A DNA stretch of 38,784 nt, from positions 1-38,784 of the forward strand of contig CAJXMN010000017.1 of NCBI GenBank assembly GCA_913056215.1. Reading direction: 5' to 3'. The position numbers and the translations under genes are program-made. Numbering within the stretch: position 1 is the stretch's first letter; every line of letters begins with the position of its first letter. This stretch comes from an uncultured Flavobacteriales bacterium (GTDB lineage Bacteria > Bacteroidota > Bacteroidia > Flavobacteriales_D > Crocinitomicaceae). Shown here one piece after another: positions 34,708 through 38,784 of this stretch. Under the pieces are notes generated by a model, which made no database searches, was not told the origin of the DNA, and was given only the letters and a program-made list of their open reading frames with translations.

Positions 34708-35144
34708 GCGTTAATTTTGTTTTTCATATTATAGGAATTATTCGATTCTGCTGTATCGATCAAAAAACGATGATTCAACAATTTTCGTCCCAAAAGTACG
34801 GGATATCGCATCAAATCGCGACGTGACAATGTAAATTCTGTGTTATATGTCTTGCCAAATAAAACAATATTACCTTGAATAATATAGCGTTCTTGTAGCT
34901 CTCCACTTGAACTGCGCACTTTTTTGCGCTGATACACAGGGATTGTCACCTTTTTTCCACTGAACCCCTGTTCATCTTCGGCTAAAAAAATAACTTCTAA
35001 CCCGCCTGGCGTTTCATCAATGTGAGAGCAATGTATGGTGCACGTGTAGGCACCCGAATCCGTTTTGACTTTTACGTTCTCGAGCTCAAACGCAGGCAGA
35101 TCAGCTATATCATCTTTACCAATAATTTGTTTTTGGGCTTTCAT
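34704..35144 (-). CDS. RimB-like retropepsin-type protease (ATP-dependent zinc protease family)
   Basis: 146-residue protein. The start at ATG 35144 makes the classic ATGA overlap with the corA stop (TGA 35143-35141); longer frames upstream overlap corA. It has the aspartic-protease-like motif [11 protein letters not shown] (Asp29, Ser30, Gly31, Ala32) and the conserved end [20 protein letters not shown]. Such proteins are found next to rimK and in RimB of Pseudomonas they cut poly-glutamate tails made by RimK. No metal-binding motif is evident despite the family name. Its place right in front of rimK supports that pairing. Confidence 0.82.
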   Translation of the reverse strand: MKAQKQIIGKDDIADLPAFELENVKVKTDSGAYTCTIHCSHIDETPGGLEVIFLAEDEQGFSGKKVTIPVYQRKKVRSSSGELQERYIIQGNIVLFGKTYNTEFTLSRRDLMRYPVLLGRKLLNHRFLIDTAESNNSYNMKNKINA

Positions 35145-36205
35145 ATCCATTTTTTTCGCTTGAAAAAGATAATCATTATGATCGAAACAAGCACCATAAA
35201 TCCGAGGGTATACCAATATCCATTTTTAAAACCGAGCTCGGGCATGTGTTGAAAATTCATACCATAAACCCCGGCAATAAAGGTGAGTGGGATGAATATT
35301 GTAGAAACAATAGTGAGTACTTTCATCACATTGTTCATGCGATTGGACACGCTATTCATATATAAATCGAGTAAACTACTCGCCGATTCCCGGAAAACTT
35401 CAACGGTTTCTATTACTTGTATAGTATGATCATAAAGATCTCGAACAAATAGTTTGGTTTCGTCTTCAATGAAAGTAGAATCTAATTTTTCAAATCGACT
35501 AACAACTTCTCGTAAGGGGTAGATGGCTCTTCTAATGTGCAACGCTTTCCGCCGAATATTGTGAATTTCCGCGAGTAAATGTTCATCTGGTTTTTCGAGT
35601 AACGATTCTTCGATCGACTCTATTTGTTCACCAAAATACTCCAGTGTTACAAAATAATGATCAATGATAGCGTCGAGTAAAGCATAGCCAAGATAATCTG
35701 CATTGCGTTTTCGTATTTGGCCGCTTGAGCTGGCCAGTCGTTTCCGAACAAAATCGAATACGTCTCCTGTTTTTTCTTGAAAAGAAATGATGAGATTTCC
35801 TGAAATGATAAAGGAAATTTGCTCATTTTCGAGCTGATCTTCCTGAATCATGAACATGTTAACGACCACGTGAATGTAATTTTCAAATTCATCGAGTTTA
35901 GGACGTTGACCAATATGTAAAATATCCTCGCCAGAAAGCTTGTGTATAATATCTTGTTCTACTAAATATCGAATGATAGCCGTATCATGTAAACCGGATA
36001 TGTTCAGCCAGTTGACGCATTGGTTTTGAGATACATGATCCATGGCTTCCTGAATGGACGGATAACGGGACTCTTCGTAATGTTCCTGATTAAAGGTAAT
36101 GAGATCAATTATTGGCTGTTCCATTTTTTGAGATCCCGTAAAATTTAAAGATCCTGGAGCAAGTCCTATAGTATTCGAAATCGTATTTTGACGCTGGTTC
36201 GGCAT
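35141..36205 (-). CDS. corA: CorA-type magnesium/cobalt transporter
   Basis: 354-residue CorA pentamer subunit for Mg2+/Co2+ influx. The N-terminal cytoplasmic domain (about 30-285) is followed by two membrane helices, with the YGMNF signature (Gly-Met-Asn, Met316) at the end of the first and a C-terminal second helix ending in the basic KRKKWI. Length and layout fit the family. It is the first gene of the minus-strand unit with the RimB-like protease, rimK and the desuccinylase-like gene, a grouping that is common in some Bacteroidetes but has no obvious mechanistic link to Mg2+ transport. Upstream is divergent from the aminotransferase gene. Confidence 0.94.
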   Translation of the reverse strand: MPNQRQNTISNTIGLAPGSLNFTGSQKMEQPIIDLITFNQEHYEESRYPSIQEAMDHVSQNQCVNWLNISGLHDTAIIRYLVEQDIIHKLSGEDILHIGQRPKLDEFENYIHVVVNMFMIQEDQLENEQISFIISGNLIISFQEKTGDVFDFVRKRLASSSGQIRKRNADYLGYALLDAIIDHYFVTLEYFGEQIESIEESLLEKPDEHLLAEIHNIRRKALHIRRAIYPLREVVSRFEKLDSTFIEDETKLFVRDLYDHTIQVIETVEVFRESASSLLDLYMNSVSNRMNNVMKVLTIVSTIFIPLTFIAGVYGMNFQHMPELGFKNGYWYTLGFMVLVSIIMIIFFKRKKWI

Positions 36206-36379
36206 TTACGTATTTTGTATGAAAAATAAGGATATTATTGAAAATAACATTATAGACCACTACATATTTGAGATCAACTGGCCGAATGAAAACGAAATCG
36301 CATGAATTTGGCACCTAATATCAGTATTATTCTTTACGCTAATTCGCATTTTGAAAATCACGATTCTGGAATGAGGGCG

Positions 36380-36409
36380 TTGAATAATGTTTGGGAAACA
36401 TTACATTTG
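36380..36409 (+). promoter_or_regulatory. Promoter (TTG - N19 - TACATTTG) of the aminotransferase/sugar transferase operon
   Basis: TTG at 36380-36382 and TACATTTG at 36402-36409, with 19 bases between, are the best -33/-7 pair in the window. The box overlaps a possible upstream ATG at 36387, which fixes the true start at ATG 36426 with a leader of about 14 bases. Confidence 0.62.
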
Positions 36410-36425
36410 TAAAAATTATAAATAT

Positions 36426-37628
36426 ATGATTCCATTTTCTCCACCGCGAATAGATGAAGAAACAGTTAAAGAAGTTACTGAAGCACTCATGAGTGGGTGG
36501 ATTACTACGGGGCCGCGCACCAAACAGTTTGAAAAAGAGATTACGGCATACGTCGGTTGTGAAACTACAGTTTGCGTGAATTCCTGGACGAACGGCATGC
36601 AGGTCTTGCTCGATTGGTGGGGGATTGGAGCAGGTGATGAGGTGATCCTGCCGGCCTACACCTATTGCGCCTCTGGAAACGTAGTTTTACATAGTGGAGC
36701 GAAACTGATACTCGTTGACATTGATTCGAAAGATTTTAACGCTAGCGTGACGGCTATAGAAAAAGCCATGAGTCCGAGAACCAAGGCTATCGTACCCGTT
36801 GATATTGGTGGATTTCCTTGTGATTATGATGAAATTATTCAGCTTGCTGAGGAAATGAGGTCGACTTTTCAACCGAACAACGAATTACAGCAAAAACTAG
36901 GACGTCCTATCGTAATTGCTGATGCTGCTCATTCATTTGGTGCGCTTTATGGAGGTCAACGGGTTGGGCGTGTAGCAGATATTACGGTTTTTTCATTTCA
37001 TGCAGTCAAAAACCTGACGACAGCAGAGGGGGGAGCTATCTGTTTTCAGCTTCCTGATTCATTTGATCATGAAACGATTTACAAAGAATTTTGCGTTAAA
37101 ATACTCCACGGTCAATCCAAAGATGCGCTGGCAAAAACCAAAAAAGGTGCCTGGAAGTACGATGTAGTAGAACCGGGTTTTAAATGTAATATGACAGACA
37201 TTCAGGCGGCGATTGGTTTGGTAGAATTAAGGCGTTACCCTTCCAATTTAAAAAGGAGAGCGGAGATATTCGAGCTTTATACAACGGCTTTTTCAAAGTG
37301 TAACTGGGCAGAACTACCAGTTTACAAAACACCCCTGAAGGAGAGTTCTTATCATCTGTACCAAATACGTATACGAGATATTGATGGAGCTACGCGTGAC
37401 GCTATTGTTGAATCTGTTGCAGAAAGGGGAGTAGCTGTCAATGTGCATTTTCAACCACTGCCTTTATTAACAGCTTATAAGCGCCGTGATTTTAATATAT
37501 CGGATTATCCCATTGCTCTGGAACGTTACTCAAATGAAATATCGCTTCCTGTCTATTATGATTTAACGGATGATCAGGTAAATACGGTCATCGATGCAGT
37601 AGTCCTGGCAGTAGAGGAATTGACATAA
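36426..37628 (+). CDS. DegT/DnrJ/EryC1/StrS-type sugar aminotransferase
   Basis: 400-residue PLP enzyme that adds an amino group to a keto sugar nucleotide. It begins MIPFSPPRIDEETV, the typical DegT start, and has SGWITTGPRTKQFEKEI, VNSWTNGMQVLLDWW, GDEVILPAYTYCASGNV, VIADAAHSFGALYGG (cofactor Asp) and SFHAVKNLTTAEGG with the PLP lysine Lys195. FKCNMTDIQAAIGLVEL and VHFQPLPLL are the later family blocks. A longer frame from ATG 36387 is unlikely because the promoter lies inside it. Directly followed by a sugar transferase, so it probably makes the UDP-4-amino sugar loaded as the first residue. Confidence 0.94.
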   Translation: MIPFSPPRIDEETVKEVTEALMSGWITTGPRTKQFEKEITAYVGCETTVCVNSWTNGMQVLLDWWGIGAGDEVILPAYTYCASGNVVLHSGAKLILVDIDSKDFNASVTAIEKAMSPRTKAIVPVDIGGFPCDYDEIIQLAEEMRSTFQPNNELQQKLGRPIVIADAAHSFGALYGGQRVGRVADITVFSFHAVKNLTTAEGGAICFQLPDSFDHETIYKEFCVKILHGQSKDALAKTKKGAWKYDVVEPGFKCNMTDIQAAIGLVELRRYPSNLKRRAEIFELYTTAFSKCNWAELPVYKTPLKESSYHLYQIRIRDIDGATRDAIVESVAERGVAVNVHFQPLPLLTAYKRRDFNISDYPIALERYSNEISLPVYYDLTDDQVNTVIDAVVLAVEELT

Positions 37629-37639
37629 ATGAGAAAGGG

Positions 37640-38227
37640 ATGAAGCGACTATTTGATGTGCTTTTTGCTGTGGTCATTTTGCTATTTTTTTCCCCTTTCG
37701 GACTAATTATAGCAATCTTGATATTAACTTCGAGTAAGGGAGGTGTCTTTTATACCCAGGAACGCATCGGTCAACATGGTAAGCCTTTTCAATTGTTAAA
37801 GTTTCGCACCATGAAACAATCTTCGGATCAATCGGGAAAACTCACCGTAGGTATGCGGGACCCCAGAATTACAAGAATCGGCTACTTTTTGCGTAAATAT
37901 AAGATAGATGAATTTCCGCAGTTTGTTAATGTCCTTTTAGGAGATATGAGCGTTGTAGGTCCTCGACCTGAAGTACGGGAATACACCGATTTATATACTG
38001 AAGAACAACGGGATATATTGAGTGTAAAGCCTGGAATTACTGACTACGCCTCACTGCAATATTTTGATGAAAATAGGCTATTGGGAGAAAGTGAAAATCC
38101 AAGAAAGACGTATATCGATCAGATCATGCCCGCTAAAATTGAACTCAACAGGAAGTATCTGAAACGACCAACGCTCGGTCACGATTTAAAAATTATTGGT
38201 AAAACCATTATGCGCATTCTCAAATAG
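37640..38227 (+). CDS. Initiating phosphoglycosyl transferase (small, monotopic PglC-like sugar transferase)
   Basis: 195-residue bacterial sugar transferase that moves a sugar-1-phosphate from a UDP-sugar to undecaprenyl phosphate. It has a single N-terminal hydrophobic segment (about 8-30, re-entrant in this family), then FYTQERIGQHGKPFQLLKFR, the catalytic Asp90-Glu91 in KYKIDEFPQFVNVLLGDMS, and SVVGPRPEVREY. It lacks the extra N-terminal helices of WbaP/WcaJ, so it is the minimal PglC type. It starts 11 bases after the aminotransferase stop, which implies one operon in which the amino sugar is made and loaded onto the lipid carrier. Confidence 0.94.
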   Translation: MKRLFDVLFAVVILLFFSPFGLIIAILILTSSKGGVFYTQERIGQHGKPFQLLKFRTMKQSSDQSGKLTVGMRDPRITRIGYFLRKYKIDEFPQFVNVLLGDMSVVGPRPEVREYTDLYTEEQRDILSVKPGITDYASLQYFDENRLLGESENPRKTYIDQIMPAKIELNRKYLKRPTLGHDLKIIGKTIMRILK

Positions 38228-38266
38228 GAAGTCAAGGATGCAATACCTTTTCTGAATAAATTTCAA

Positions 38267-38295
38267 TTGTTTACGTCAACCTTTTGTTATTTTCG
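38267..38295 (+). promoter_or_regulatory. Putative promoter (TTG - N18 - TATTTTCG) of the right-edge secreted protein gene
   Basis: TTG at 38267-38269 and TATTTTCG at 38288-38295 with 18 bases between. The -7 box has C for T at one position. The start codon follows after 23 bases. Confidence 0.42.
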
Positions 38296-38318
38296 TGCGT
38301 CATGTACTATGAAACTAA

Positions 38319-38784
38319 ATGAATGCGATGTTAAAGTTGTACCTTTTATGCCTACTCTTGCTTTTAAGCTCAATCACCTGCGCACAGCGAGGTGTTCTGG
38401 GGAATCAAACTATTGCAAATCAAGATGTTTCAGTTAATAGTTTTGCGATGCTCTCAGCGAACGCGGTAGCGGGTGCAGCTTCTATTGATGTTGATGATAA
38501 TGCAATGAGTGGTGCTTTCTTTTCGGGTTCGCTCGGTCAGGGAGATTTAGTTTTGATCATTCAAATGCAAGGCGCAGATGTAGATATTAACACCACTGCT
38601 GTCGATAGTTGGGGAGACATTTATACCGCTCAAAACAGTTTTTTTTCTAACGGTTTTGTTAATATCATTACAGAATATGGTCGCGTGTTGGACTATCAAA
38701 GCTCAGGTCATTTTGAATACGCTGAAGTTGCAGGTACATCGGGAACAAACACGATTAATTTGAATTGCGGCTTGCAGCACGATT
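38319..38784 (+). CDS. Secreted or surface protein, N-terminal part (runs off the right edge)
   Basis: The open frame runs from ATG 38319 to the window end without a stop (155 codons). It opens with a signal peptide (MNAMLKLYLLCLLLLLSSIT, likely cleaved before QRGV near residue 22). The mature part is Ser/Gly/Asp/Asn-rich and beta-like: GVLGNQTIANQDVSVNSFAM, then GDLVLIIQMQGADV and GTNTINLNCGLQHD. Such N-termini are common in large Bacteroidetes surface or adhesin-like proteins, many of which are T9SS cargo with a C-terminal sorting domain, but that end lies outside the window. Function unknown. Confidence 0.72.
   Translation, partial: MNAMLKLYLLCLLLLLSSITCAQRGVLGNQTIANQDVSVNSFAMLSANAVAGAASIDVDDNAMSGAFFSGSLGQGDLVLIIQMQGADVDINTTAVDSWGDIYTAQNSFFSNGFVNIITEYGRVLDYQSSGHFEYAEVAGTSGTNTINLNCGLQHD

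Noticed and set aside
34704-35216. Longer RimB-like protease frame reaching into corA
   Set aside because: It would overlap corA by 76 bases; ATG 35144 gives the usual ATGA overlap and a family-length protein.
36387-36425. Longer aminotransferase start at ATG 36387
   Set aside because: The -7 box at 36402-36409 lies downstream of that ATG, and the family starts at MIPFSPPRID.
1-38784. tRNA, rRNA, CRISPR arrays, insertion sequences, prophage genes
   Set aside because: No cloverleaf-like segment, repeat-spacer pattern, transposase, integrase or terminal inverted repeats were recognised on either strand.

Overview
The window looks like chromosome from a member of the Bacteroidota, most likely Flavobacteriales. 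The reasons are type IX secretion (T9SS) genes (a PorP/SprF-like protein, PorU, PorV), gene starts without clear Shine-Dalgarno sites, and repeated TAnnTTTG/TAnnTTCG promoter boxes of the Bacteroidetes type. The family or genus cannot be fixed from this sequence. No rRNA, tRNA, CRISPR array, insertion sequence or phage gene was seen.

Layout. 1-5580: a truncated PorP/SprF-like gene on the minus strand, then porU and porV on the plus strand, with ispF starting on the next base after porV. 6133-8199: feoB with no feoA beside it. 8471-11839: wecB, a polysaccharide-deacetylase-like gene and a GSCFA (SGNH-like) esterase gene, which together look like a small surface-glycan operon. 11943-13798: an ECF sigma factor and a membrane-anchored protein with a PKD-like domain and a C-terminal region resembling the type B T9SS sorting domain; the pair looks like a sigma/anti-sigma unit. 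14141-19348: housekeeping genes, namely mdh, an M23 peptidase, a small coiled-coil protein, zapA and rny, with three hairpin sites.

19449-32878 is a surface polysaccharide locus that is visibly more AT-rich in its polymerase and flippase part. It has two Wzx-like flippases, a Wzz-like co-polymerase, two multi-membrane-span polymerase/ligase candidates, and GT4 and GT2 glycosyltransferases. Inside it lies a tightly overlapping minus-strand operon: a MaoC-type acyl-CoA hydratase, two different CitE-like lyases, an AAC(3)-family acyltransferase and a second polysaccharide-deacetylase-like protein. My main hypothesis is that this operon makes or remodels a branched or hydroxylated dicarboxylic acyl-CoA and transfers the acyl group to an amino sugar of the surface glycan. 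This is inferred from gene content and overlap.

32885-36205 is a minus-strand operon: corA, a RimB-like retropepsin-type protease, a RimK-like ATP-grasp ligase and an aspartoacylase/succinylglutamate-desuccinylase-like hydrolase. 36426-38227 carries a DegT-type sugar aminotransferase and a small initiating phosphoglycosyl transferase. The window ends in the 5' part of a secreted protein.

How the parts fit: the aminotransferase and sugar transferase can make and load a first amino sugar, wecB supplies UDP-ManNAc, the glycosyltransferases extend the unit, and the flippase, polymerase and Wzz export and polymerise it. T9SS genes and a candidate T9SS-linked regulator sit at the borders.
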